Part shown: positions 36,389 through 45,612 of the stretch, piece after piece | How positions within the stretch are numbered: position 1 is the first letter of the stretch | Layout: every line of letters begins with the position of its first letter | NCBI RefSeq assembly: GCF_001281315.1 | Contig: NZ_CP012477.1 | Span: forward strand, 690,193-754,192 | Source: Arthrobacter sp. ERGS1:01 | GTDB lineage: Bacteria > Actinomycetota > Actinomycetes > Actinomycetales > Micrococcaceae | DNA: 64,000 nt | Direction: 5' to 3' | Program-made: the position numbers and the translations under genes | Notes under the pieces: model-generated | Database searches by the model: none | What the model was told of the DNA's origin: nothing | What the model saw: only the letters and a program-made list of their open reading frames with translations

Positions 36389-37360
36389 ATGGTTTTGAAG
36401 AATCGTTTTCGTAAAAAGCTGGGGCTTGCAATCGGAGGATTGCTAACACTTGGCATGGTAACAACAGGGGCGGGGGTCGCAAGCGCTGACACCGTCGTCG
36501 CGCCTGAAACCGTGTCGACAGAAGCCAGCATTATCATCCCCGACAACCCAGTGACAACCGTTGTCGAATCCGGAACAACGACCATAAAATCAACGACGCC
36601 CAATGGCGAAGGAGACCTGAGCATTTCGCTACCAGGATCAATCTCTACGCCAAAAGGAAACGTGCCCTCAATCGCCGTTGAGAGAGACCTTTTTTCGGGC
36701 ATCGGAGCACCAGTTATGGCAACTCGACTGGCAAATGCCAGTATCGAAGCCTACGAGACAAAGGTGGGTACACAGTCGATCGTCACGATTGACAATGCCA
36801 AGGCTTCAAAAACCTACAAATTTGAACTGGACGTCCCCGCTGGCACTTCGCCGGAACTTACCGTCACCGGAGCAGTCAACGTCGTAGACGCTGAAGGCAC
36901 TGTCGTTTCCGGGTTTGTTCCACCCTGGGCTTACGATGCACACGGCGACTCTGTCCCCACGCACTTCACCTTGGAAGGCAACACCCTCGTCCAGACCGTT
37001 GATTTTTCCACAAACAACGCTTTCCCCATTGTTGCCGATCCAACATCAATCCAATGGGTACCGTGGCCGGTCTTCGCAATTGACGGTGTAACGCTCAGAG
37101 TGGTGGCAACCGTCAATGCGGCAATATTTGTCGGCGGATCTTGGGCCGGCTGCGTGTTCTCCAAGTTGTCAGGGGTAGCCGGTAAAGTCCTCACTCAAAT
37201 TTGTGCAGCATTTGGCATTACCGTTGCACTGAACGTATTGAAGATCGTCGGTTCAACTTTCAAAAATACAGCGATCTCAAATAGCGGGTGCTATGGAATC
37301 AATATTTCCAATCCAAGTGCAGCGCTAAGGACTATGCCGCATAAAGACTGCTGGCCCTAG
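36389..37360 (+). CDS. Secreted protein with shared pro-domain and hydrophobic C-terminus (candidate toxin)
   Basis: 323 residues. Sec signal: MVLKNRFRKKLGLAIGGLLT with AGVASADTV cleavage near 35. Residues 40-215 are beta-rich, with VPTHFTLEGNTLVQTVDF and NAFPIVADP, the domain also present before the phospholipase A2-like module at 7639. The last 100 residues are different: hydrophobic helices (IDGVTLRVVATVNAAIFVGG; GVAGKVLTQICAAFGITVAL) with several cysteines, ending MPHKDCWP. This suggests a pore-forming or membrane-acting effector released from a common carrier. The DNA is AT-richer than its surroundings. Family name unknown; toxin role is inference. Confidence 0.75.
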   Translation: MVLKNRFRKKLGLAIGGLLTLGMVTTGAGVASADTVVAPETVSTEASIIIPDNPVTTVVESGTTTIKSTTPNGEGDLSISLPGSISTPKGNVPSIAVERDLFSGIGAPVMATRLANASIEAYETKVGTQSIVTIDNAKASKTYKFELDVPAGTSPELTVTGAVNVVDAEGTVVSGFVPPWAYDAHGDSVPTHFTLEGNTLVQTVDFSTNNAFPIVADPTSIQWVPWPVFAIDGVTLRVVATVNAAIFVGGSWAGCVFSKLSGVAGKVLTQICAAFGITVALNVLKIVGSTFKNTAISNSGCYGINISNPSAALRTMPHKDCWP

Positions 37361-37381
37361 GCTCTACTCAAAGGATTCAAA

Positions 37382-37603
37382 GTGAAAGCGTATCGCTACA
37401 TCCATCTGTCTCTTCTGGTCGTGTCATTCATTCCCATGGGATTGCACTGGTGGCCGTTTATTTACTGCATTATTCCGCCCGTGGTTGTCATTGCAATTTA
37501 CGCCTTGAATGAGATTGTCTTGAGTCGAAAAGAGGACAAATTCCAAGGGGAAGCGTCCACGCTGCGAAACGACACTATGCTTCACGCGTACCGCGAAGGG
37601 TAG
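37382..37603 (+). CDS. Small two-helix membrane protein, possible immunity protein
   Basis: 73 residues from GTG 37382, 19 bases after the secreted gene, with AAAGGA upstream. Two membrane helices (about 5-20 and 25-45: GLHWWPFIYCIIPPVVVIAI) and a hydrophilic tail ending MLHAYREG. Tight linkage to a secreted hydrophobic protein on a transposon is the arrangement of bacteriocin immunity genes. No family recognised. Confidence 0.65.
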   Translation: MKAYRYIHLSLLVVSFIPMGLHWWPFIYCIIPPVVVIAIYALNEIVLSRKEDKFQGEASTLRNDTMLHAYREG

Positions 37604-37678
37604 CATGGCGCTAAACTCGTCATCCCACTGCTGAACTGGTTTCCGAAATTTGGACTTGGTAAACAGGGGCGGAACGAA

Positions 37679-37717
37679 GCGTGCCTGAGTTCGATAATTC
37701 ATCGGACTCAGGCACGC
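37679..37717. terminator. 12-bp perfect hairpin after cargo operon
   Basis: GCGTGCCTGAGT at 37679 pairs perfectly with ACTCAGGCACGC ending 37717, loop 15 bases. No T tract follows, so termination strength is uncertain. It closes the secreted protein/membrane protein unit. Confidence 0.55.
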
Positions 37718-37765
37718 AGGCGTTAAGGCGTTAAGGAGACCCGTTGACGGATTGCGACACCATTC

Positions 37766-37796
37766 TGTCGAATACCGGCCGCCACGACATTCGACA
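37766..37796. other. Putative res subsite of the Tn3 resolvase
   Basis: TGTCGAAT at 37766 and ATTCGACA ending 37796 form a perfect 8-base inverted repeat over 31 bases, the size of a resolvase crossover subsite. It lies in the 378-base gap upstream of the resolvase gene. Two TGCGATAG sequences at about 37858 and 37965 may mark accessory subsites. Confidence 0.55.
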
Positions 37797-37981
37797 CCTC
37801 TCTCAGGCTTCGATATCGAACTCATCAAGATCAATCCCTCTAACTCAAACGAACGTTTGCGATAGACCCAACGGCACGTGTCGGCGGGATCACGGCAAGC
37901 GGCGGCTTTCCTATCAAAACTCACACCAAATTCAAACTAACAAAACATGGCCACATCTATGAGTTGCGATAGGCTCTAGTC

Positions 37982-38563
37982 ATGGGTCACAAAATTGGGT
38001 ACGCGCGAGTCAGCACCACCGATCAGGACCCGCAGTTGCAACTCGATGCCCTGGCACGCGAAAACTGCTTGAAAGTCTTCACCGACACAGCAACCGGCAC
38101 CAAGACCGACCGCCCACAATGGAACCTGTGTCTGGCAGACCTTCGCCCAGGCGACACCCTCGTCATCTGGAAGATTGACCGCCTCGGACGTAACCTTCGC
38201 GATCTGGTTGACATTGTCACCACACTCGATGAACGCGGCGTAGGCGTTCAGTCGCTGACCAATGGCATTGTGGACACCACGACAGCCCAGGGCAAACTCG
38301 TTTTCGGGATGTTCGCTCTCATGGCCGAATACGAAGCTGCACTGATCCGCGAACGAACTCAGGCCGGGCTGACAGCGGCAAGAACACGAGGGCGCACTGG
38401 CGGACGCAAACCAAAAATGACCCCGGAACTCATCAACAAGGCCCAACGAATGTACGACGCCAAACAATTCACCATGTTAGAAATCGCAGACACCTGTGAT
38501 GTCACACCAATGACGATCTACCGACACATCCGAACATCCAACCCGAACCCAGAAAGCCCTTAG
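37982..38563 (+). CDS. tnpR: Tn3 resolvase, small serine recombinase TnpR
   Basis: 193 residues. IGYARVSTTDQDPQLQLDAL holds catalytic Ser11; KIDRLGRNLRDLVDIV holds the conserved DRLGR; EYEAALIRERTQAGL the E helix. C-terminal HTH: MLEIADTCDVTPMTIYRHI. Resolves transposition cointegrates at res. The stop codon lies inside the right inverted repeat (38557-38596), typical for compact Tn3 elements. Intact. Confidence 0.94.
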   Translation: MGHKIGYARVSTTDQDPQLQLDALARENCLKVFTDTATGTKTDRPQWNLCLADLRPGDTLVIWKIDRLGRNLRDLVDIVTTLDERGVGVQSLTNGIVDTTTAQGKLVFGMFALMAEYEAALIRERTQAGLTAARTRGRTGGRKPKMTPELINKAQRMYDAKQFTMLEIADTCDVTPMTIYRHIRTSNPNPESP

Positions 38564-38640
38564 CGCCAACGGCGACACGAATCCTACTCAACCCCCTATT
38601 GGCGCTCTTCGCTGTCCGCTTGCCGACCCTCTGCGGGACA

Positions 38641-38934
38641 CTACCCGCGAAGCTCTCCCCACCCGAAGCTACTTTCTGCAACGAAATCCTGCAATTCGCT
38701 ACGTAAACGGGCGGTGAAGCCGTCGGCTCCTTCGGGTGGATAAAGCCAGAACCCCATTTGCTCGTCGTACACGAAGACTCGCAGAAGCAAGTCCGCACTG
38801 ATGATCGTCGACGACGTGACCGGTTCGCCTTTCGCCGTCACCACATCCATACGGGTGTGCTCGAGTTCATTCGGAGTCAGAATAGCCTCGAGCGCTGGCC
38901 GTGCCGCGAGCAAAATATCCTCCACGATCATCAT
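38641..38934 (-). CDS. Hypothetical protein (97 aa)
   Basis: Starts MMIVEDILLAARPALEAILT and continues with TRMDVVTAKGEPVTSSTIISADLLLRVFVYDEQMGFWLYPPEG. Looks like a small soluble alpha/beta protein. Near the right end of Tn3 but outside it; reading direction is toward the transposon. No family recognised. Confidence 0.55.
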   Translation of the reverse strand: MMIVEDILLAARPALEAILTPNELEHTRMDVVTAKGEPVTSSTIISADLLLRVFVYDEQMGFWLYPPEGADGFTARLRSELQDFVAESSFGWGELRG

Positions 38935-39073
38935 TTGTTCATGCTCGCAGCCGCCGAGGGCCTGGGCTAGGGAGGCGCCTGTTCAAGGACCCCCAACAGA
39001 ATAATTCTGGTGGCTGTGGGTGCCCTCAAGTGGTTTCGAAGCCGCATGATTTGCGCTCAGTTAGACTGGCGTC

Positions 39074-39685
39074 ATGCATTCTGCCTTCGGCTACTTCAGT
39101 GGCAGTGAATCCTTTCCGGTGCAGCCCAAAGAACTCCACGAAAAGATTGCCACGTCCGGAACGTGTAGTGATCGGTGGCATCTGGCTGGCCGCGACGATT
39201 TGTCGCTTGAAGTTATGGCAATCTTGGCCCAAGACTCAGACCCGGAAGTCAGAAGCGGTATTGCCATGAACTATCTCACCCCGGCAGGCATACTGGCTTT
39301 GCTTGCGAACCAGCATCCAGACCTGGTTCCCCCGATTTCCATCCATACGAACGCACCGCCCACTCTCAAAGAGCTAGCTCCGATACTCTGGCAAACAGAT
39401 GAGTCCATATTCCAATACCTCGTCGACAAGGGAGCGACTGAGGAGGAATCTACCGAGCTCCGGAAACTGCACAGTCGCTTGACCCGTCAACACTTGAACC
39501 AAATAAGGAAGGCGCAGAAGAATGTGCCACCGGATGAGGTCCCCTACATGGAGCCGCCGCGCGCACCCCTGTTGGGAGACGCCTGGAGGAGCATACACAC
39601 TGAGCCAAGCAACGATGCCACACCGCCATACAGTCCACAATTCCTGAACGACGCCGCGCACTATTGGGAACACTGGTCTAAGTAG
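39074..39685 (+). CDS. Hypothetical protein with HEAT/LRV-like repeat
   Basis: 203 residues. DDLSLEVMAILAQDSDPEVRSGIAMN matches the D-x-D-x-x-V-R turn of a HEAT-like or leucine-rich-variant repeat, as in small helical scaffold proteins. C-terminal half is charged and proline-rich. No membrane or enzyme motif. Function unknown. Confidence 0.65.
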   Translation: MHSAFGYFSGSESFPVQPKELHEKIATSGTCSDRWHLAGRDDLSLEVMAILAQDSDPEVRSGIAMNYLTPAGILALLANQHPDLVPPISIHTNAPPTLKELAPILWQTDESIFQYLVDKGATEEESTELRKLHSRLTRQHLNQIRKAQKNVPPDEVPYMEPPRAPLLGDAWRSIHTEPSNDATPPYSPQFLNDAAHYWEHWSK

Positions 39686-40004
39686 CGCCACAACATCCGG
39701 GCGTGACAGACAGGACATAGGCCGGTCCTGGCTGGCAGTGACAGGGTCGGAATGGCCAGATAGCCCGAGATCAGCGGTAAGGCTGTTATTTTGGCCTCAC
39801 TTCATGACTTTGCCGGGCATCTTGCCGGTCACGGAACAATGCAGAGCAGCCACCCGCGCCCTCCCGGCGAACCCTTGCACCGATGACCTGCCCGCAGGGG
39901 AACGGTCAGTGGGACGCGCGTTGGGCTGATTGTTGACCGGCGTTCGCGTGGGTACGCACATGCTGTTTCGTGTCCGAGGTGGGCCAGTCTGGAATGATTG
40001 CGGT
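39686..40004 (+). other. Intergenic region
   Basis: 319 bases without a supported gene; it should include the promoter of the gene at 40005. Short frames on both strands lack start signals. Confidence 0.35.
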
Positions 40005-40832
40005 ATGACGTCATTGGAGATTCGATCGCAGCCGTGGACGGGAGTTTTCGGAGGGCCGGACGCGGATGAGTGGACGACTCGCAGGATCGAGTCTCGCGTG
40101 GAATTTATTGTCGATGGGCGGACCGTTACGGAGCTCAGTGGCATTGACGTAGATCCGGAGCACATAACTGTGTTCGACCTGGTTGAGGCGGGCCTTGCCG
40201 CCGATGTACTCATGGGACGAGCGCAACTGACGGAATCTTTCCCGCCAGAAGGCCGGCTTCCCCTGTTGGTTTGCCCCTGTGGCGAACCCCGAGAAGGGGC
40301 GCTCACCGTGAGGGTTTCCCTGACGAAAGACACCGTGACGTGGGACCGATGGGCATGGGAAGAGGACGGGTTTCCAAAAGAGCCGTTTCCTACTCTGCCC
40401 GCATGTCATTTTCCCCTTGACGAGTACTCCGCGGCCATTGATGAAGCTGCCCAAGTGGCGACAGCGATGCGGGGCAAGGCCTCAAGCATCATCCGTGTGG
40501 CCGACCACCCCGGCGGTATGAGACACCGCATCGTGAGGCGAGCCCGGAGTGAGCTCGCCGCCCAAGTCGATTGGCTCGATTTGGAGATTCTTAAGCCCGA
40601 TGCTGGGGGCGCAAGCGCCGGCCTGCACGAACTCCTTGCTGCGGTGAAGTCGATTCGAAACGAACTTGCAGCAGCAACCACCGATCGTCGCTACTCGCCA
40701 ACTTTGGAACAGTCAGAGCGAGTAGTTGGCGCCGCATCGAGGATTCTTACTTCGCCGGAAAATTTCCGGCTGCCTCAACCGACATTGAATGCTTTGGACT
40801 GGCTACGCGGAAACCTGTCTGTCACGAAGTAG
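40005..40832 (+). CDS. Hypothetical protein (275 aa)
   Basis: Start ATG 40005 (MTSLEIRSQPW). N-terminal half is beta-rich and acidic with DADEWTTRRIESRVEFIVDGRTV and an isolated CPCGEP pair; C-terminal half is helical (ARSELAAQVDWLDLEILKPD; LLAAVKSIRNELAAATTDRR). The DEW/GR-V/DPE pattern resembles uncharacterised actinobacterial proteins of this size. No catalytic motif identified. Confidence 0.65.
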   Translation: MTSLEIRSQPWTGVFGGPDADEWTTRRIESRVEFIVDGRTVTELSGIDVDPEHITVFDLVEAGLAADVLMGRAQLTESFPPEGRLPLLVCPCGEPREGALTVRVSLTKDTVTWDRWAWEEDGFPKEPFPTLPACHFPLDEYSAAIDEAAQVATAMRGKASSIIRVADHPGGMRHRIVRRARSELAAQVDWLDLEILKPDAGGASAGLHELLAAVKSIRNELAAATTDRRYSPTLEQSERVVGAASRILTSPENFRLPQPTLNALDWLRGNLSVTK

Positions 40833-40844
40833 CCTGTCGCGGAA

Positions 40845-41225
40845 GAAACGCAGGCAACGGATAGGTTTTTCCTTTTGGGGAACCCTGAGCGGGATAGCGC
40901 GTTCGAGAAGAAACGAGGCCGCAACGGGAAGAATCCCGGCCTGGCGGTCCACGAGGACCTCTGCACCGTCACAGACGAGCACGGGCGGACCAGACACGGG
41001 TTCACCGCCATCGAGCCAAACCAGCTCTGGCTCACCGACATCACCGAACACAAGCCAGTGAGGGCAGGCTCTACCTCTGCGCGATCAAGGATGTGTTCGG
41101 GGACAAGATCGTCGGGTGCTCGATCGACTCACGGATGAAGGCACCTCTGGCCGTCAACGCGTTGGACAACGCCGTCGCAATGCGCGACTCCATGCTTTGG
41201 CTGGTCGTCTCCTACAACATGACTA
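40845..41225 (+). pseudogene. IS3-family transposase remnant
   Basis: Text fragments NPERDSAFEKKRGRNGKN, TRHGFTAIEPNQLWLTDITEH (first catalytic Asp), then after a frameshift YLCAIKDVFGDKIVGCSIDS and APLAVNALDNAVAMRD. These match IS3-family OrfB around its DDE core. It stops before the second Asp and Glu boxes. Short, frameshifted, clearly dead; no terminal repeats found. Confidence 0.8.
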
Positions 41226-41507
41226 CCGACGTTGGCGGCGCACCAGATATTCGAGCAGGAATAGTGCGAGGTACCCAACGCCCGCGGCGACACCGATGAG
41301 CAGCACATACTGCAACCAGAGCGGTTCGATTACAGGCTTGCTGACCAGATTAATTGAGGCCATAAAAACGACAATGCTTAGCGGCACAAGTGGTTGGGGA
41401 GAAATCTGGCCTTCATCCACAGTCGCCATCAGGTGCGCCATGAAGCCGATCGACGCCGAAGCTAACGGGAGCGCCCAGATCGATATCCAAAAGAGAAAGT
41501 CTTCCAT
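41223..41507 (-). CDS. Small membrane protein (94 aa)
   Basis: Three hydrophobic segments: MEDFLFWISIWALPLASASI, LSIVVFMASINLV and LQYVLLIGVAAGVGYLALFL, with basic end VRRQRR. Starts just after the stop of the small gene at 41509. No family recognised; its end touches the IS3 remnant. Confidence 0.55.
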   Translation of the reverse strand: MEDFLFWISIWALPLASASIGFMAHLMATVDEGQISPQPLVPLSIVVFMASINLVSKPVIEPLWLQYVLLIGVAAGVGYLALFLLEYLVRRQRR

Positions 41508-41508
41508 G

Positions 41509-41673
41509 TCAGTACTTCGCCGTTATGAGTGAATAGCACGAACCCGGACCGACGATGTTCAGGGCAAACTTCCCGCCATCTTGAAATAGGCCCTCTAGGC
41601 CGTTTAGCTGGGTCATCGACAGACTGAATCGGTTCTTCACATACTTGCTCCGGGTATCTTCGTCGTTGTCCAC
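41509..41673 (-). CDS. Small protein (54 aa) upstream of membrane protein
   Basis: GTG start at 41673, VDNDEDTRSKYVKNRFSLSM then TQLNGLEGLFQDGGKFALN and a final SCYSLITAKY. Its stop codon (41511-41509) is separated from the next start by one base, suggesting one transcript. Codon use favours this frame over the overlapping longer one. No known family. Confidence 0.45.
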   Translation of the reverse strand: MDNDEDTRSKYVKNRFSLSMTQLNGLEGLFQDGGKFALNIVGPGSCYSLITAKY

Positions 41674-41883
41674 GCCTCAATACTGCCTCATACACAATTT
41701 GATTAATGCCGTCTCGAACCTGGTGTCCCGTCTAGACACCGCCAAAGCGTCCCGCAAGCCGGTCCACCACCGAACTCGTCCGACCCTGACCTGCATCGTC
41801 GCGGCATCAGGCCACTGACTGTGTCGTAAGGGGTGTTCGATGACTTGTCCGGTGAAGGGGCCTAATGTGACACACTGAACTGC

Positions 41884-42483
41884 ATGTCTAAACTATTGGT
41901 CGGCTATGCTCGCGTGTCCACGGAAGAGCAAGACCTCACCGCGCAGCGAGATGCCCTGGCAGCTCTTGGCGTTAAGCCTGACCGCGTCTATGTTGACCAT
42001 GGCTTTACCGGCAAGAACAAGAATCGCACCGGACTTCGCGAAGCCCTCGCCTCCTGCCGGGCCGGGGATACCTTCGTCGTTACCAAGCTCGACCGCCTGG
42101 CCCGGTCCGTCCGAGACGCCCACGAGATAGCCGACGACCTCGCCAGCCGTGAAATTAAACTCAGCATAGGCGGATCCGTCCATGACCCCACCGACCCCAT
42201 GGGCAAACTGCTGTTCAACGTCCTAGCGATGATCGCCGAGTTCGAAGCCGACCTGATCAGCATGCGCACCCGCGAAGGCATGAAAGTCGCCAAGGCCAAC
42301 GGCCGACTCCGGGGAAAGCAGCCAAAACTCACCGTGAAACAGGAAGCCCACCTCCTCGAACTGCACGACGCCGGCAAACACACTATGGCCGAAATGGCAG
42401 AACTATTCTCCATCAGCCGATCCACCATCTACCGGGCCGTTGAACGGGGCCAACACAAGAAAACCGGCACAATCACTCCGTGA
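41884..42483 (+). CDS. Serine recombinase (resolvase/invertase)
   Basis: 199 residues: GYARVSTEEQDLTAQRDAL with catalytic Ser, FVVTKLDRLARSVRDAHEIA, AEFEADLISMRTREG, and C-terminal HTH MAEMAELFSISRSTIYRAV. Differs from the Tn3 resolvase at 37982 and has no transposase next to it. May belong to a lost transposon or act as plasmid resolvase. Intact. Confidence 0.93.
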   Translation: MSKLLVGYARVSTEEQDLTAQRDALAALGVKPDRVYVDHGFTGKNKNRTGLREALASCRAGDTFVVTKLDRLARSVRDAHEIADDLASREIKLSIGGSVHDPTDPMGKLLFNVLAMIAEFEADLISMRTREGMKVAKANGRLRGKQPKLTVKQEAHLLELHDAGKHTMAEMAELFSISRSTIYRAVERGQHKKTGTITP

Positions 42484-42679
42484 CCACTTCCTGTCACCAC
42501 CGAAAAATGACCTGCGGACCTCATCGTTGCCCGACGCTGCGACAGCTTTGCATCAGGCATTTCGCATTTTCGCAAGCCCTATCAACACCAGGACCGTCAC
42601 CGGAATGTCGTTAGCGTGAATTTCCGTACCGATCCTCCTCAGACCCCGACTTATCACCGCCAAAGGGTACATTCGGTTA

Positions 42680-43339
42680 ATGCTTGATATCACAGAGGTA
42701 TGGCCACTCTTCGGCCTACCAATCACCAGCCCGCGCTTGGAACTTCGTTTGGCCCGTGATGAAGACCTGCCCGGGATTGTCGAAGCGGTTCTCAGCGGTA
42801 TTCACGATCCTGCCGTCATGCCGTTCTCGAATCCTTGGACTGAGGCGCCTAGGGAAGAACTCATTCGTAACACCGCCAAACACCAGTGGCATCTCCGCTC
42901 TGGAATTGCGCCCGATAATTGGACCTTGAACATGGTTGTCCAGTTCGACGGGACCCCGATTGGAATGCAGACCATCCGTACTCATGACTTTTCCATTCGG
43001 AGAACCGTTGCCACTGGTTCCTGGCTTGCACTCCGGTACCAGGGCCTTGGACTCGGAAAGGAAATGCGTGCAGCTGCACTGATCTTTGCCTTTGATCATC
43101 TCGGGACAGAGGTTGCCGAGTCCTCAGCGGCAGCATGGAACGAGTCCTCCTTGGGGGTGTCGCGGAGTCTTGGATATGTCGAAGGCAGTCTCAAGCGCGT
43201 CATTACCCGCCCTGGAGAACTGACGGAGCAGCAAGAGGTGACCGTGACGCCGGCCGAGTTCCGACGCCCTGACTGGAACGTTTCTGTTACTGGCCTGGAA
43301 GCGGCGAAAAAGGAATTGCTGCGTCAAGCGGCAAGCTAG
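42680..43339 (+). CDS. GNAT family N-acetyltransferase
   Basis: 219 residues, RimJ/RimL-like: TSPRLELRLARDEDLPGIVEAV at the N-terminus, GSWLALRYQGLGLGKEMRAAALIFAF with the acetyl-CoA Q/R-x-x-G-x-G/A loop, AWNESSLGVSRSLGYVEGSLKR typical of the C-terminal strand. Acetylates an amine of unknown identity. Intact and alone. Confidence 0.87.
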   Translation: MLDITEVWPLFGLPITSPRLELRLARDEDLPGIVEAVLSGIHDPAVMPFSNPWTEAPREELIRNTAKHQWHLRSGIAPDNWTLNMVVQFDGTPIGMQTIRTHDFSIRRTVATGSWLALRYQGLGLGKEMRAAALIFAFDHLGTEVAESSAAAWNESSLGVSRSLGYVEGSLKRVITRPGELTEQQEVTVTPAEFRRPDWNVSVTGLEAAKKELLRQAAS

Positions 43340-43612
43340 CCCCTGGTCGGTGCATCGCTTCACCTACGTAGGGGCTGCCAACACAGCTACGTCCGCGAGA
43401 TGCAGGCGACTGTGAATAGCCGTTACCTCGACCGTGACTGTCCGATCTCAATCCTTGACAGATATAGAAGCATCCAAGATTTGCCGCTCCCGCGTTGCCG
43501 GCCGTCGTGGTCGGGTTCTTATCAGCAATGACGGCATGAATGGGGGAGCGGGGCCAGGTCTCATGAGGACAGGAGCCACCGCCACGGGGCCACCTTTCAG
43601 GCGCAAGGGGAT

Positions 43613-44190
43613 TTACGCCGAGGTACTTAGCGCCTTGCCCCACATCTGCCACCCAGCGCGCACGCCAGAAACGAAACCTTCCAACTTGGGGTTGACGTAG
43701 TAGGTAGTGAGATCTCCGGCCGGGTCGGTGACGCTGGTCAGGCGGCTTATCCCGTCGTAGACGTAGTGGGTTTGTCCCAGCGGGGCATCGATGGTGACCA
43801 CGTTGCCGTCGCTGTCGTACGACAGCGTGGTGATGGCCCCTGCAGGATCGGTGACCTTGCAGACGTTTCCTGCGAAGGCGCCACAGATGCTGCGGTCTTT
43901 TTTCCCGCAGGTAGGTGGAGGATTCAACCCCTGTCGGGCCTTGTTGGCTGGAAGTGAGTTGATTCCCTGCCGGGTCGTAGGTCATGGAGGTGCGGTTGCC
44001 GGCCGGGTCGGTGGCGCACTTGGGACGGTGGGGTTTTCCCGTCTGGGCATCAGGGCAAGACGGTGCGGTGGCGTAGGCGAAGGCTGCGGCTGCACCGGTG
44101 GGGAGTTTGGCTTGGGTGAGGTTGTTGCCTTTGTCGTAGTCAAAGGTGGTCGAGGTGGAAGCCGGGCCGCCGTTAGCGGAACTACTCAGG
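43613..44190 (-). pseudogene. RHS/YD-repeat protein remnant
   Basis: Reading down from 44190: TFDYDKGNNLTQAKLPTG, DPAGNRTSMTYDPAGNQLTS, then a frameshift near 43920 and VTDPAGAITTLSYDSDGNVVT, YVYDGISRLTSVTDPAGDLT. These are YD repeats of RHS/wall-associated proteins. Both ends are missing; the 5-prime end is cut by the kynureninase 3-prime end. RHS proteins are large secreted or surface toxin carriers, so this was once a much longer gene. Confidence 0.85.
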
Positions 44191-45484
44191 TAACGGCGTT
44201 GCGCTTCTTGAATTTGGCTTTGTCCCAGGCGCGGGTGTCGAGGATGTCGCGCAGGATCTCGACGGCATCCCAGACGTCCGCATGGCCGAGGTAGAGCGGG
44301 GTGATGCCGAAGCGGAGGACCCCGGGCTCGCGGTAGTCGCCGATGACGCCGCGGGCGATCAGCGCGCTCATGACGGCGTAGCCGTCGGGGTGGCGGAAGC
44401 TGACGTGACTGCCTCGGATGGCATGGTCGCGCGGGGTGATTAGTTCCAGGGGGTGGCTGGCGCAGCGCTGTTTAACGAGGGCGATGAACAGGTCGGTCAT
44501 GGCCAGCGACTTGGCCCGCAGGGCTGCGGGGTCGACGTCGAGCATGATGTCCAGCCCCGTCTCCACCATGGCTAGTGAGGTGATCGGCTGTGTCCCGCAC
44601 AGGAAGCGGTTGATGGTCGACGCCGGTGCATAGGAATCCGCCATGTTGAATGGCTTCGCATGCGACCACCAGCCGGACAGCGGCTGCCAGAAGCGGTCCT
44701 GGTGGCGGGCGTTGACCCAGATGAAGGCCGGGGCGCCCGGACCGCCGTTGAGGTATTTGTAGGTGCAGCCGACGGCGTAGTCGGCATCGGCGCCGTTGAG
44801 GTCGACGGCGACTGCCCCGGCCGAGTGGGCCAGGTCCCAGATGGCCAGCGCGCCCACACCATGCGCCTTGGCCGTGACAGCGGTCATGTCCCACATGGCG
44901 CCTGTGCGGTAGTTGACGTGCGAGAGCGCCAGGACGGCCACCGAACCGTCCAGGGCCTGCTCCAGCGACAGGTCTTCGTCGATAAGCCGCACCTCGTAAC
45001 GGATGCCCGTCTCCTGCGCCACGGAGTTCAGGAAGTCCGTGATCCCCTCGGCGATGTAAATATCCGTGGGGAAGTTGTCGCGCTCCGTGACGATGACGCG
45101 TCGCTCCGGGTGATCCACCTGCTGGATGCGGATGGCGGACGCGAGGGCTTTGAACAGGTTCAGGCTGGTGGTGTCGGTGACGACAGTTTCGCCGTCTCGA
45201 CCGCCGATCAGTTTGGCGAGCTTGTCGCCCAGGCGCACCGGCAGCTCGAACCAGCCAGCCGTGTTCCAACTGCGGATCAGCCCCTCACCCCATTCGGTAG
45301 CGATGACCTGCTGTGCCCGTTCCAGGGCCCCGACCGGGCGCGGACCGAGGGAGTTGCCGTCAAGGTAGATCACGCCGTCGGGCAGGATGAAGCGTTCCTT
45401 GAAGGACGAGAGCGAATCAGTCGAATCGGCGGCAACGCAGGCTTCGCGCGTGCTGAGATCCAAGGGGTGGGTGAGGGTTTCCAT
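44186..45484 (-). CDS. kynU: Kynureninase
   Basis: 432 residues. PLP enzyme splitting L-kynurenine to anthranilate and alanine. PLP lysine K243 in [13 protein letters not shown], preceding WDLAHSAGA with the pyridine-binding Asp217, substrate loop [10 protein letters not shown] at the N-terminus. Length normal, intact. Divergent from an Lrp regulator; downstream on the other side lie anthranilate-activating genes. Confidence 0.95.
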   Translation of the reverse strand: METLTHPLDLSTREACVAADSTDSLSSFKERFILPDGVIYLDGNSLGPRPVGALERAQQVIATEWGEGLIRSWNTAGWFELPVRLGDKLAKLIGGRDGETVVTDTTSLNLFKALASAIRIQQVDHPERRVIVTERDNFPTDIYIAEGITDFLNSVAQETGIRYEVRLIDEDLSLEQALDGSVAVLALSHVNYRTGAMWDMTAVTAKAHGVGALAIWDLAHSAGAVAVDLNGADADYAVGCTYKYLNGGPGAPAFIWVNARHQDRFWQPLSGWWSHAKPFNMADSYAPASTINRFLCGTQPITSLAMVETGLDIMLDVDPAALRAKSLAMTDLFIALVKQRCASHPLELITPRDHAIRGSHVSFRHPDGYAVMSALIARGVIGDYREPGVLRFGITPLYLGHADVWDAVEILRDILDTRAWDKAKFKKRNAVT

Positions 45485-45612
45485 AAATTCTCCTGTAGTA
45501 CCGAAAGCTGTGCGTCTACGCGACGGGTATTGTGTGTTTCAGCTCACAGATTAGAATATGAATCGGGCAGCGTTCACCCCTTCCGAATAATCAATCAAGA
45601 TTGGAGCCAGTA

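Larger units (their letters stand above)
32843..38596. mobile_element. Complete Tn3-family transposon with 5-bp target duplication
   Basis: 5754 bases. Terminal inverted repeats of 40 bases: left 32843-32882 beginning GGGGGTTGAGTAGGATTCG, right 38557-38596, its exact complement. Direct TATTG at 32838-32842 and 38597-38601. Contents in order: transposase (two lesions), secreted protein, small membrane protein, resolution site, resolvase. The perfect ends and duplication indicate recent insertion, but the broken transposase would now need help in trans. Confidence 0.95.

Noticed and set aside
32843..38596. Tn3 element as a catabolic or resistance transposon
   Set aside because: Between transposase and resolvase only the secreted protein and small membrane protein are found.
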